Notes: a model not told the origin generated them from the sequence alone. A DNA stretch of 64,000 bases from Trichuris trichiura (GCA_037903355.1 JBAJFE010000001.1:434001-498000), one strand, 5' to 3'; shown: positions 11,034 through 23,668, counted from the first letter of the stretch. Translations and numbers: made by a program.

Positions 11034-12336
11034 CGAGGGATGTTCGGAAAATTACTGGAAAGACAGTAGAATGTCTAACAGGACGCCAACCGATGGCCGA
11101 AAACATGTTTAATCTTATCTCTTTTATCTTCCGACTTCTACGGAGAGGTAGCCTTATTCGACACTGCTCCAGTATGATACAAGCTACCCCTCAAGTAATC
11201 ATTTTTCTCGTGATATAGAAAATCTTCCTTTTGAGATCACAGCTAACATTAAATTTCTATCCAAGTTTGGTTCGCAGCCGAGGAGGATTATTTAATCTTT
11301 GCAGCAGGTTTACGGAAGTAGTGCACCATCTAAATCGGTTGTCTATGGGTGGACAGGGCGTTTCAAGGAGCGCAGAGAGGCCATCGAAGAGGAGGGCCGG
11401 AGGGCGGGAGGACCAGCAACTGCACTGAGCGAAAGAACCGTGGCAGTTGTCCGGAACCCAGTGAAAGGAGAAAGCAGAAATACCATCAGCAGAATTGCTA
11501 GACTGGCTGGAATTTCCCTCCATTCAGCATTCGGAATACTGCATGAAACCCTTTGTCTGAGGAAGCCTTCAGCTCAATGGGTCCTGAAAGTATCGTTGCG
11601 TCAAGAACAGCTGGTTCGCCGCGTTAACCTTTCTCAGGAGCTTCTAACGAAGATTGAAGCAATTGAGGCCGGGTTTTTCAGCCCCATCGTCACGGGAGAT
11701 GAAACGTGGATCTACCAATATGACCCCAAGAGTAAAAACCAGTCCAAGCAGTAGTTACCGAGGGGGTCAGCAGGTCCAGTCAAGTTCAAAGCGGAGCGGT
11801 CGGCTAGAAAGATTATGGTGGCCATATTCTATGACTCAGACGGAATGAGTCTGACTGACTTCCCCGAAGGAGAGCGAACAATCACGGCAAGTTATTACAA
11901 AGCGGTATTGCAAAAATTAAAGACTGCACTGGCAAGAAAACAGCCTGGAAAGTTGCACCTCATTGTCCTTTTCCACCATGATAACACACCGGCTCATTCG
12001 TCAAGGACTGTGAGAACTGTTCTTCGTGAGTTTCAGTGAGTAGTCATTCCGCGCGCGCCCTACAGTCTAGATCTTGCCCTGTCATACTTTTTCCTCTTTC
12101 CAAAGTTAAAAAAATTTAAAAGGCATGGTGTTCGAGTCAGTGGGTGACGCGGAACGTGCCTTCTCGACTTACTGCAATACACAACCCCCAGAATTCTACA
12201 AGGAAGGTCTGCGCAGGCGGAGACCATCTGCAGAAGTGCCTAGAGGTTGACGAAAGATACGTTAAGAAATAAGTTTGATATCATTGCAAATAGAATTTTT
12301 ATTTAATTTTTCCGGAAACTTTTCTAACAGCCTTCG
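11034..12336 (+). mobile_element. Mariner transposon with broken transposase
   Basis: The 1303-bp element has inverted ends (CGAGGGATGTTCGGAAAAT and the complement of CGAAGGCTGTTAGAAAAGTT) between TA dinucleotides at 11032 and 12337. The coding region (about 11235-12250) begins with a mariner helix-turn-helix (ANIKF, LQQVYGSSAPS, GRFKERRE). It continues with TGDETWIYQYDP (first catalytic Asp) and HHDNTPAHSSRTVR (second Asp). The third box reads YSLDLALSYFFLFPKLK, where the catalytic Asp before the aromatic pair is Tyr. Stops near 11300 and 11752 and frame changes also inactivate it. The first two catalytic boxes are otherwise well preserved. Confidence 0.93.
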
Positions 12337-12599
12337 TATTTGCGCTAACGTCCTGTATCCTTGAGTCGCACGAATTTTGTGCATAACCGCCTTTGCTATG
12401 TATGAAGTCACTGCAATCAAAGTTGCAATTTTTATGCGTAATCTTTGAACGCGTGTGTTTCAACCAGGCGCTAAGTTTATTAACTGAAATAAGAACCATT
12501 CGAAAGAACGCGTTCTTTTCAACGTTCTACTAGCGAACGGTGAAATAAAGGGCATTGACGCGAGAGTTCAAAAATTCACGAAAACCGTTCTCGAGTGAC

Positions 12600-13570
12600 G
12601 TCATAACCCGATGTACTTTCTGTCGCATTTATAGTTCGAGAATTTGAAAAAAAGTAGTATTCAGTAGACGATAGCTCTGCTGAGTAAGGTGAACTAAAGA
12701 TGTGCCTGGTGCCCAACTGTTCCTTTTTTGGGTTTTATCTGCTGCATGTGATCGTGCGTTATCATGAGGGAGGAGTGGCCCTTTTTGATTAGCCAGCGCT
12801 GGCCATAAACTTTGCAGATTTTTCATCATAATCGCCAACTCATTACAGTGGATGTCTACGGTGACTCTCTCGCCAAGTTTTGAAAACGTATTCTATATGA
12901 CTCCCTTGGCACACCATCATACCAGATAGCAACAGCTTTTTGGGATGAAGACTTGGCAGCCTGTGTTTATCCGTTCACAGAGCTCTCTGCTTCATGTTAT
13001 CGTAGAGACACGCACGTAATGATTCGGTCCAAGAAAGATCTTTCCGCTTGCCGCAATAGCAAGTCAAGGCGTGCTGCAATTCTTTTTTCTGTCTCTGTCA
13101 ATTCATGTGGAATTAATGTTGGCGAGTTTTTTGGCTTATCAATTTCAGCAAGTGGGCGGCTGACCGTCGATTAACGCCGAGTCTGGATGCTAATTCGCGT
13201 ACACTGATATTAAGGTCATCTTAAACTGTTTCCCATAGAAGTTTGTCTTCCAGCGAAGATCTCTGGTACCTACCACGCCGTTTTGCAGTGCGTGTGTCCC
13301 AAAATGAACATTTGGTAGCAAAAATATACTGTGCGTTCCATACGGATATGTTCATCCCAAAATTCAACCTTATCGCGGTAAGCCTCGGCTGCAAAAAATC
13401 CGTTCTTGAACTTACCAAATAGAATCGCCGGAAAACAAATTTCCCGCACATTTTTTAAAGCAGCTTTTAACCCCCGACTACGAACGCAACGACAACAAAA
13501 ATGAGCAAACACAAAGGCAACGTTTCCCGCTTCAAGAAGACAGTAATTAGGAAGAACAGCCATCTGCAGC
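12600..13570 (-). pseudogene. Second mariner relic (SETMAR/Hsmar1-like)
   Basis: Minus-strand frames read as a mariner transposase of a different lineage from the one at 11034. They give FKNGFFAAEAYRD and RTVYFCYQMF (N-terminal helix-turn-helix, about 13440-13330). Next come RRGRYQRSSLEDKLLWETV, DKPKNSPTLIPHELTETEKR (about 13140-13080) and SFLDRIITC (first Asp region). LWPALANQKGPLLPHDNAR is at about 12800-12740, with the second catalytic Asp in HDNAR. At least four frame changes are needed. The TIRs are not clear. Confidence 0.8.
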
Positions 13571-16500
13571 TATGAAGATAGGATAATGCAAATCATATCA
13601 CTGGAAAAATAGCAACTTTGCTTGCAACAACCTATTAGCACTAATATTTCAGTGCTGATTTTGTTCACACTTAATTTATTGTGAATCCTTGACTGCGATT
13701 TCCATTATAAATGTTTATCAACAAAAGGCACTGGTAAAGACTCGTGTTGTTCTGTTCTGTTGCGTGACACTGTTTTCGTGCACTGATCTTGCAGAAGCCC
13801 TATATGGGCTGTGGAAGGGATCAGTAGGTTTACGAGGCATCACAACGGTATTTTCGTTTCTCACAAATCCTTTGAAGCGCGTGTGCTTAACTATGCTGTG
13901 ATGTGATCTGTTCGAGCTGAAGTACTAGTGAGGCGTTTAGTGGGAGCGAAGATCTACATTGTGTTCGTTTCTTTAAATATGTAATCCCTAAATTGTGTTG
14001 AAAACTGAGGGGTGCAAAAGACAAGGTGGTTTGCATGCGATGTTGTTATTGTTGTCTTCAGATTTCTTCTGTTGCGCGTTCCACTTGTCCCAGCGTTCGA
14101 ATGAGGCGCTGAAAACAGAATGCGCCAGTTCCGAAAGCTACGGTGTTGTTTCCAATAAAAGTTCTATTTTTTTATTGTGAATAACAGTATAAAACAAGGG
14201 ATTATCATTACCGAAGATGAAGAAGTTATGCTGTTCAATCAATTACACTTAAATACCAAATTACCTGTATGTGTTAGTAACCATAAAATCAAATTCTTAG
14301 CGCCTTTTGATTCATTAATATTTTTTGAATATCACATCTTTAAATTTAAAACTTTTTTTACGGTTTTTTAACTCATAGCAAATAAAAAAAGGTTTTATAA
14401 AACGTTTACAAAACCTGGTACGAGGAGGAAAAAGAAAAACCACGCTTTTGAGTACATATGAAGGACCGTAAGGGAACAAATTGCAGCTTAGCCGCCTCAT
14501 CTGCGGGTAATAAATTCGACATCTGCTCTACTTTTGTCCGTTCGATCTTGCCTCTGGAAGAGTAGTAATAGTATTAGTATAATGGTCCGTGTTCAAACAA
14601 CGAAATAGGTAATCTGTTAACGTAACAATATTCTGTCATATAGGATAGTTATAGGATTTTAAACTTCTTAAAATTATATAGTGGCTGAGCGGCGGCTTAA
14701 GTTGAAGTAAATGATTCGTGTACTGTGATGTAGCTTTGTTCTCCCACGGACTGTATGACAACGCGACAGATGCTTTATCATTAAGCCATGACAACATCAA
14801 TGGATGGCTTTCGGGACCAGAAGATGTGGAATACTAGGAATTCGCAATACCAACACTTGATGCTCTTATTGTTAGCTACTGCAAGTTCAGAAATCATAGC
14901 GGTAACTTTGTTGCTGTATTCCTTAAGAGAATCGCATTGCGTAATTTTGTTTTCAAAGGTTAACACCTGAGCCAGTTGAAGTACTTCAGCTAACTTCGGT
15001 AACTTTCACTTTGGTAATCCGCTTCACTTCCTTGTTTTCCACCTTCTTCATTTTTGTTACATAACTGAAAGAGTTTTTCCAATTTCTAATTTGTTAGCGC
15101 TTCTTCACGGCCTTTAATTTACTTTTTCACTTGTTCGGTGAGAGCGTTCCATGCCTTTCTCAATCAACTTTTCATGCTGCACAGGTGACCTTCCTAACTA
15201 ATATGTCGACCTCTGGGAAGCTGGTAAGGCCGTTCATTCCATAAGTTCTTCCGTTAAACACTTGCAATTTCAGGTCTTAGTTCATTCATTTACACATTCC
15301 AGCTTCAGCTCATTCTTTGCAACTTTGAGAAATACTTTGAATACGTAACTCTGCACAGATAGTTGATGCACTACTTACATACTTAGATTTGAGGAACACT
15401 ATTGCATGAACAAGAATGAATACTTTCCAGCACTTCGTTATAGGCACATTAATGTCCTTCAGCTGCAGATCGAATACCTTCAGTTCCCTGGCAGGGTTTT
15501 CTAGCATCGACAAACTGAGCAATTGCTATCGTTAAGGGACTGTAACAGTAAAGCTTAAGTCATACGGCCTTTTTATTTCTAGAAATTTCCGTCTGAATAT
15601 AGAGCGTCTTGTGACGGGTGCGTAGATTTTTATGTTCAAAATTAGGATGGGATCACTTGTTGAAGTAAGAAATTAGAAAAAATCGTGATCTTGGGATTTT
15701 CAGGTACGTCTGAGCAAAATAAACTGAAACATCTTTCAGTTTATTTTGTTGATTAAGAGACCTGGAGATCCAGAAAGCGCTGATTCCATTTTCAATTTAT
15801 TTTTCGTAAGCGCGCTCACCGTAAGTTTTTTTCATAAAATTTCTGTGTAGTACTTTGATCTCGCACTTAGCCGCGTATACGATGGGCTGCCCACACTGCC
15901 ACTCTCTTCCTTTACACCTTGTGTGCTACAAACGTGTTTGTTATTTTTCGGTAATGTGTCAGGTTTATTCACTTCTGTAAATATTTCATAGTCTCGTAAT
16001 GTGAATGTAAACTGGAAGTTACGGGAAACTAACTTTTCAGTGATCTTAAAGTATGACCTTTTGGTATGTTCTTTCTGAATATTTCGGTCATAAAAGTTTT
16101 GTTCCTCTGTCCTTCTCAAAACGGATAGCTTTCTGGTTACCTTCAGAATGGCTGCGAAGGCTGAATGCGAGTAGATCATCTATGCAACACTAGCTCAGTG
16201 CTGCTTTGTTAGAACGGTTTCAAAGGTAAAAGTTCAAAATATCACTAAAAGTGCTGAATTAAAATATTTCTCAAGTTGTCAAATGGACTGACTTTAATTA
16301 TTTATTTTCACTGTTCATGCATCTTTTTTTAATGCATAATCTTAATCCATTTAAATTGCAGAGGTGACGCTTTTCTTCCTCGCATATGGCATCTGATTAG
16401 CCGCTGCTGTCTTCATTCTGAATATTTACCAACGACTCCAGTCATTGTTTTAAATAGAAAATTTGTCGCAGTTTTTTATACCAGCTTTCGCGCAGGGCCC

Positions 16501-16924
16501 CTTTGTTGTTGTCACACACGCGCAGGACCAAGAACAGAGCTTGTTTTCACATATTTGTTGTTGACGCAATAGCTTTGTGTAAACCTTGAGCTTTTTGATT
16601 ATTTTTTTATCTGATTCAATTATTCTCTGTTTCTCGTAAGCGTTGAGGTCATGATGGTTGTTATAAAACAGAAATTTTTTGTAACTCGGATGAATCGACA
16701 GAGTTTTCTCCCTCGCGTTCAGGACAGCATTGCTTTTTATTCTTAAAGTGTGTTTCCATAGTTTTAAACGTTTTTGCAGAAGTTAATGCCCATTTACAAA
16801 ATCTTTTCATTGTACAGTTTTTTTTACCGTACGACGCACTGATGATAAGCAAGGCTTTTACTCTTTGGGTCAGCTCTTGACCAATCCTCAGCGTAAAATT
16901 TGATGGGAATAACCTATACTTTGA
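13571..16924. other. Long AT-rich stretch, no gene recognised
   Basis: About 3.35 kb without a supportable gene. Minus-strand open frames at 14781-14966 (NKITQCDSLKEYSNKVTAMI) and 15832-16179 look protein-like but match nothing I know and have no convincing splice partners. They may be decayed retroelement coding sequence. Confidence 0.4.
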
Positions 16925-16998
16925 CGCGTCTGGTAAGTGCCAACTAACAACTGGCTGACCCTAACCGCAGATGAAGTTACTTTCTTCGTTTCGAAAGA
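16925..16998 (+). pseudogene. Fragment resembling the p38 exon 1/intron 1 junction
   Basis: GCGTCTGGTAAGTGCCAAC followed by a TGGCTGA-containing stretch, and then TTCTTCGT, matches the splice junction at 22235-22290 of the p38 gene. About 28 of the first 33 bases agree by eye, followed by a gap of roughly 16 bases and a further short match. No kinase coding sequence precedes it. It abuts the hairpin element that starts at about 16999. Confidence 0.45.
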
Positions 16999-17235
16999 CT
17001 GGGTGTCTTTTAACAGGTTTTGGTTGTTTCATAGTTGATCTTCTGGTTCACGGGTTTGGCCTGTTGAATGTATTTGTAAGTAAACTTCAAAGTACCCTAC
17101 CAACGAATAGATAAGCAAATTGTAAGAGAAAACACAGAACAATTTGCTCTTCCATTCGTTGGTAGGGCACTTTGAAGTTTACTTACAGATACATCCAATA
17201 GGCCAAACCCGTGAACCAGAAGATCAACTATGATA
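16999..17235. mobile_element. Palindromic hairpin element (GGGTGTCTTTTAACAGG family)
   Basis: The left part reads GGGTGTCTTTTAACAGG, then TTGATCTTCTGGTTCACGGG, TTTACTTCAAAGT-like sequence and CTACCAACGAATAGATAAGC. The same series returns in reverse complement (CCATTCGTTGGTAGGGCACT ... GATCAACTATGATAC), giving arms of roughly 100 bp around a short loop. Related copies are at 35461-35847 and 54120-54385. There is no coding capacity. Confidence 0.85.
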
Positions 17236-17674
17236 CTTTCTTTGTCTCCTAAATGCTACGTATTCAACATTTACAATAATCACAATAAATATGACTACGA
17301 CATTGCGAAAGTATCGAAGAATCAGGAAACGCTCATATTATTTTACTTGAAGACGGTTTGCATATTTATGTATTGGGGTTTATTAGTTTATCTGAATACA
17401 GTAGAACCTCTGTAGGTTGACTACCCAAGGGACTGGAACGAACTGGTCAACTTACAGAGGTGGTCAACACGGGGAGGTGGTGAATGTAAACCTACTGTAG
17501 CAATACGCACATGTACTTTACTTTCTTTTACAGGTCTTCCTTAGAACGTCATGCGTAATCAGAACAGTACAATCGTTCATACGGTATAACGCAAAGCCAA
17601 TGCATTTAATAGTCTTTTATTATGGTTTGATCGTCCTTTAAGGAAAGAGAGTCAGTTTTAGTCTGATTCTTATT

Positions 17675-17955
17675 CTTGAAAACATGATGTTTTTTGTACG
17701 GGAGTGTGAGTTTTCATATTGAAAAATGTCTTTATTACGGATTGTCTCCCGTTGTGAAAATAACAAAGAGATCTTAACTCTTCTTCCGGAGCTTTCGGGT
17801 TCTTTCGCGACCCGTCTTCAGCGGTGAGATTATGTGTCACACATAATCTCACCGCTGAAGACGGGTCGCGAAAGAACCCGAAAGCTCCGGAAGAAGAGTT
17901 AAGATCTCTTTGTTATTTTCACAACGGGAGACAATCCGTAATAAAGACATTTTTC
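17675..17955. mobile_element. MULE-like foldback element, near-perfect hairpin
   Basis: Bases 17721-17837 and 17839-17955 are exact reverse complements (117 bp each) around a single C at 17838. A 46-bp extra module (17675-17720, CTTGAAAACATGATG start) precedes the left arm only. Flanks GATTCTTATT (17665-17674) and GATTCTTTTA (17956-17965) look like a 10-bp target duplication with two changes. Arm sequence includes TGTCTTTATTACGG at the outside and AGCTTTCGGGTTCTTTCGCG further in. It is non-coding; the two identical 'proteins' on opposite strands are palindrome artefacts. Confidence 0.85.
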
Positions 17956-18344
17956 GATTCTTTTATTCTGAAATTTTTCGCGGAATTTTGCAACCCGTTC
18001 TTCTAAAAGTTTATTTTATTTTAAAAAACTTAACGGAGCTTTCGGGCCTCTCCGTGGCCCGTCATCAGCGTAATTGTACCGCCAGTCGGGTCGGTCTTTA
18101 TGGTTGCAAGCCGCCCCATCCGACCAACTTTGGCAGAGACCTACCGCCGTCAGCTCTACTTTGAGCCGTCAGGTTTCGGTCCCGCCTAGTCAGTCAGACG
18201 GCACAGCGAGCTTCCAACCGACCTCCCACGACGGCGGCACGCAAACAAATGAGAACCAACGAGCATTCAGTCGACGTTTGCCCGTTTTGTTTTAAACAAG
18301 CAAACAGATTTTAAACATGCTTTCCCGCCACTAATCCTTCATTC

Positions 18345-18530
18345 TTCTTCCCTCTCGTTGTCCTCTTCCTTTTTCTTTTTTTCTTTATTTTCTTCTTTCT
18401 TTATTCATTTTATTTATTTTTTTCTTCTTTTTCTCGTTTTTCTCTTTTTCTTCTTTCTTCTTTTTTTTCTTTTTTTTCTTTTTTCTCCTCGCTTTTTTTC
18501 TCTTTCGCTTTTAGGTTCTCCATTTTTCGA
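18345..18530 (+). repeat. Polypyrimidine tract
   Basis: About 185 bases that are almost entirely T and C, with few purines. The open frame across it codes mostly Phe/Leu/Ser and is not a protein. Similar tracts occur in related elements near 47640-47745 and 51140-51215. Confidence 0.8.
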
Positions 18531-18745
18531 TTCTTATTCTTATTATTAAATTTAAGTGCTGAAAGCATTCTCCGCGCCGGCTACGCTCAACATATCTGGA
18601 CACTTTTCGGCAGCAAATGACTTTAACTGCACCATCAGATGCCAAACGTCCTCTTCTTTCAGGGTCTATGTACTCTAAAAGAAGAGGACGTTTGGCATCT
18701 GATGGTGACGCTCTAGTCTTGTCAGAGTATATTTTGGCTGAAACA

Positions 18746-18746
18746 T

Positions 18747-18781
<35 letters not shown>

Positions 18782-18801
18782 GTTATATTTATATATATAG
18801 T
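18746..18801. repeat. (AC)n followed by (AT)n microsatellite
   Basis: ACACACACACACACACACAC runs into ATATATATATAG-type sequence. A second AATA/AT-rich run lies at about 18935-18979. Confidence 0.85.
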
Positions 18802-19104
18802 CTTGAAAATGTGGTTTCTTGGTACGGGAGCGGTTAACTCACAACCGCTGAAGACGGGTCTCGGTCGACCCGAAAGCTCCGGAGTAATTTATCACATTAA
18901 ACGGGAAAAATTCCGTAATAAAACTTTTGCATTATGAAAATAAATAAATAAATAAATATATATATATATATATATATATCATGTGTACCAAAAAAAATAA
19001 TGCATTTAGAAAGGAAAGCATACCTTTTCGATCCCATAGTGTAGAGCAGACTTGACTGGTCAGGTTAAAGAGGGCAAGTCAACAGTGTGTATTGATTTTT
19101 CCAC

Positions 19105-19390
19105 GGCTTCCCATTTTTCTGTATATGTTGTCTGTGAAAACCAGCACAAACGCCCTACCAACGAATGGATAATCAAATTGTTATGAAATTTGACAGAGAG
19201 CGGAACGTACGTTGCGTTAGATAGCTCCCTATCTCACGCTGACAACGAGACAAGAGCGTCCCAAAAGCTATGTACGTTCGCTCTCTGTCAAATTTCATAA
19301 CAACTTGCTTATCCATTCGTTGGTAAAACGTTAGTGCTGGTTTTTTACAGATGACATACAGAAAAAATCAATGCAAAATGAAAATGAACC
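19105..19390. mobile_element. Palindromic hairpin element (CCAGCACAAACGCCCTACC family)
   Basis: The left arm contains CCAGCACAAACGCCCTACCA, ACGAATGGATAATCAAATTG and GAAATTTGACAGAGAGCG. The right arm carries CGCTCTCTGTCAAATTTCAT, TCCATTCGTTGG and GTGCTGGTTTTTTACAGATG. A loop of about 60 nt separates the inner arms. The same family is found at about 51635-51880, with a remnant at 61255. Confidence 0.85.
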
Positions 19391-19496
19391 AGCCTATTGC
19401 AAAACACCCTGTATTTAAGCAAGTTCACATATGACAGAGGATCTTAGACAGTCATGGTGACAGCTGAGTGGTCAAGTTATAGAGAGCAAGTTAATA

Positions 19497-21394
19497 CCGT
19501 GTTTCTCCCATAAAAAGACCTGGTCTTATATTTATTTTTTCTTCAAAAAACAGTGTAGGGCTTATTTTCCGGGTGGTGTATTATGATTTCAGGTACCACA
19601 CTCTACATTTGTTCATTTATTTATGTGTAGAAACCCATACGAAGCGTAAATGTAAAGAAAGAAAAATATCGAAACACCTAGGAGAAGAACCATGAATGTA
19701 AGGCTGGAAAAATGTTGAAATAGCTACGTTTATTCGAACAGAGTCATGTCATCATTTTCTGGGACGTCTTCATAAATCTCCAAATTCTGACTTCTGGCCT
19801 GAATTTCATGCCACTCCATTTCTTGCAGGACCATTGAGCCCAACCTCTCATGTCTTGCAATAAAGCTCTCCTTAAACGAGCATTTTGTGTCCAAGTAGCC
19901 TGCTTGTAGAGCATTGACAACAGCTGTTAGTGATTTTGTCCCGTGAGTTCGTCACCCAAGTCGCAACGTCTTGCTACCCGAACCTCATAAAGCTTTTACG
20001 CTGACTTCTATCCATTTTATTTTCAATGTAGTTATTGATTTCACTGCGCAAATTGTCTTTGAATGGCTTGTTTATTCTAATACCAAGAGTCTGGAGGTAG
20101 GCAGTCATTCCTGCAGGAATCATTACCTCTTCTAGTCTTCTCTCTGAAAGAAAGTTCTTCATCGCTTTAGAGCGGTGAATGCTGGCTGAATCCCAGACTA
20201 TCATTCCTCTTTGGCTACCTTACAAAATAAGTGGCAGCACTAAATCGATCCACTTCCTTATAACTGACTGTGTGCACCAGGCTTTTTCGGTTTGAAGAAC
20301 ATAAATACCTGAAATGCACTCAATTTCGTTTTTCTTTCCCTTCGTAATGATTAGAGGAGGGACTTTCCGTCCAAACGAATTGCCAGAATGCAGGTGACGC
20401 GAGCAATTTTATAACCAGTAGAAGGAATGCAGATTAACGTGGTTCCCCTATGGTCAATTGTTGTTTGAAATCTTTGGCCCATAAACACGGCAGTTTTATC
20501 CATAGAAATCATGTTGGACAGTTGGTATTTAAACAAATCGATCCTGTCAACAAAGAACTTGAACTCGAATGCACGTTTAATAACTTCATTATCTCCAAGC
20601 TAGAACAATGTTGTCGATCTCCTTAGTGACAGTTTATGTCGCTGAAAAATACTGTCCAGCCAGTGTTGTGACGCTTTGAATTTTTCTGAGGATATCTCCA
20701 AGTGTGATGCCATTGCAAGGGCAAATGCCTGAACGTCAGACCTACGCACAATGAAAGCTTGTGCTTTCCTGTCAGCAATTCATTCACAAATGATGTCCTC
20801 AAGTTCAGGAAAAAAATGGTTGCCGACCTGAACCACAGTTACGCTTTGCATTTCCCTCGTCCACCTTTTCACATACTTTATCGTACTGTGCTCGCCATTT
20901 TCGAGCCATTCGGTGATCAAGCTTTTTTTCTTTGCAAAAAGCCGTCAGATTCTTGCTTTGAGAGTCTTCCACAATTGCTTTCCTGTACTTGCCACTATAA
21001 CTCTGCCTTGTTGCAAGCATCTTGCTTGAAAGTGAAATTAAGGTTCCCTTTTGCAAACAGAATTGCATTTTTTCACCAATTTGTTGCACACAAAATTGCA
21101 AAAATCACTAGGAGAATTCGTTCGGACGGATTGCATGAAAGATCACTACAAACGCACATATAGAAAAGCACTTTATTTACTCGTAAATTGTACGGTACAG
21201 TAATTTAACCATCTGCAAGCTGTCTCATTTAATACATGATACGCCCGTCACATTTTCTAACGGGCTTGCTAAATATACTCCTCTGGAGGACGATCGCAAC
21301 TAAGCCTTATATTCAGGGAGGGCTTATATAACGAGCACTCTAAAAATAGTGCTGTGGCGTATTTTCAGGGAGGTCTTATTATAGGGAAGCACGC
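19497..21394 (-). mobile_element. Tigger/pogo-like DNA transposon, copy 1
   Basis: The 1898-bp element lies between TA (19495-19496) and TA (21395-21396). It has inverted ends CCGTGTTTCTCCCATAAAA and the complement of GCGTGCTTCCCTATAATAAG. Minus-strand coding (about 21101-19750) starts with a Brinker/CENPB-type DNA-binding part (YRKAIVEDSQSKNLTAFCKE, MARKWRAQYDKVCEKVDEG). It continues with YQLSNMISMDKTAVFMGQRF (first catalytic Asp), IVWDSASIHRSKAMKNFLS (second) and the YLQTLGIRINKPFKDNLR box. In that last box the usual Asp after the Leu-Gln-Thr-Leu stretch is Arg in part of the motif. Frameshifts and a stop near 20222 break it. Copy 2 is at 44195-45938. Confidence 0.9.
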
Positions 21395-21574
21395 TATACA
21401 ATTTAAGGAGTCCTTTAATGAACAAGTTTTCAACATACAACTTGCGGAAATAGTCGACATATACGGGTCGGACTTCCATTTGAATACGTACGGGCCAACC
21501 AACCTGTGAAATTTCGGGCAACTTATTGAGGTGGTCAGCATAGAGAGGTGGTCATCCTTCTAGGCTCTACTATA

Positions 21575-22135
21575 TATGGAATTGCGAAGTCGATCAGCCG
21601 TCCACGTAAGCAGTGTCAAGAACTTTTCGCGTTTTTAAACAAATTTCACTTTGTCGATTCTAATTGACTTTTGTGTTGTGGTGGGTGAATGTTGCTTTTT
21701 TGTGTAACCATGACGTTTTAGCATATCTGGTTCTTTGAACCTATCTACTTCGTCAGTATCTTACGTCACATCCTATGGTACGCTGCAGCGAACAAGCAAT
21801 CAAGGCGACGATGCTTCGGTAGTCTATGAAAATCATGGTTTGTCGTCAGCTCAGCGAAGCCGGCCAGCGGCGAGTACAAGCTTTCGACGTGCAAGACCAT
21901 CTTAATTTCTAATCAGTATATTTGTTGCTCGTAGTCTGTCTTCTGTACGGAATCTTTGCTACCTTCGTCAGTTTTACCGGTTTTAGTTGTGCCTTAAGCA
22001 TTGGGGAATGAAGATGTTACCTCTTTGACTTTTTCGTTCTTGACAAGCTTTCCGTTTTTGGTGTAGTACCTTCTCTTTATTAACTGCTTTTCCACTGTGC
22101 GACAGGCTTCGTTTTAAGTTCCCTGATACTGTACA
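21575..22135 (+). promoter_or_regulatory. Upstream region of the p38 kinase gene
   Basis: About 560 bp between the pogo-type element and the p38 start codon. It must contain the 5' UTR and probably the promoter. I see no TATA box in a convincing position and no other gene. Confidence 0.35.

Positions 22136-23668
<1,533 letters not shown>

Larger units (their letters stand above)
17956..18945. mobile_element. Degenerate foldback-derived block with pyrimidine tract and hairpin
   Basis: Left part (about 18030-18070) has GGAGCTTTCGGGCCTC and CCCGTCATCAGCG. An internal segment (18075-18300) is shared with the foldback at 47184-47911 (GTCAGCTCTA, CTAGTCAGTCAG, GTTTTAAAC). A pyrimidine tract follows. 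Then 29-bp exact inverted repeats (18630-18658 and 18679-18707) flank a 20-nt loop. A single-armed foldback remnant (about 18803-18932) starts CTTGAAAATGTGG and continues ACCGCTGAAGACGGGTC and TCCGTAATAAAACTTTTGC. I read this as two or more overlapping elements. Confidence 0.6.
17399..21572. mobile_element. Pogo-type non-autonomous element carrying several nested insertions
   Basis: Termini CAGTAGAACCTCTGTAGGTT and the near-complement ending GGCTCTACTA lie between TA dinucleotides (17397-17398, 21573-21574). Internal GTTGACC/GGTCAAC motifs repeat near both ends. Nested inside are two foldback elements (17675-18945), a palindromic element (about 19105-19390) and a complete Tigger-like transposon (19497-21394). 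A related, less interrupted copy ends at 52178 and provides the empty site for the Tigger insertion. Confidence 0.75.

Noticed and set aside
17670..18006. Two opposite-strand open frames coding the same 46-residue peptide start
   Set aside because: They are the two arms of an exact palindrome; the identity is forced by DNA symmetry and does not indicate a conserved protein.
18358..18549. Open frame rich in Phe, Leu and Ser
   Set aside because: It is the translation of a pyrimidine tract, not a membrane protein.
20759..21163. 134-codon plus-strand frame, with a near-identical minus-strand frame at 44372-44767
   Set aside because: Both are antisense shadows of the N-terminal transposase region in the two Tigger-like copies; their similarity reflects the transposon.
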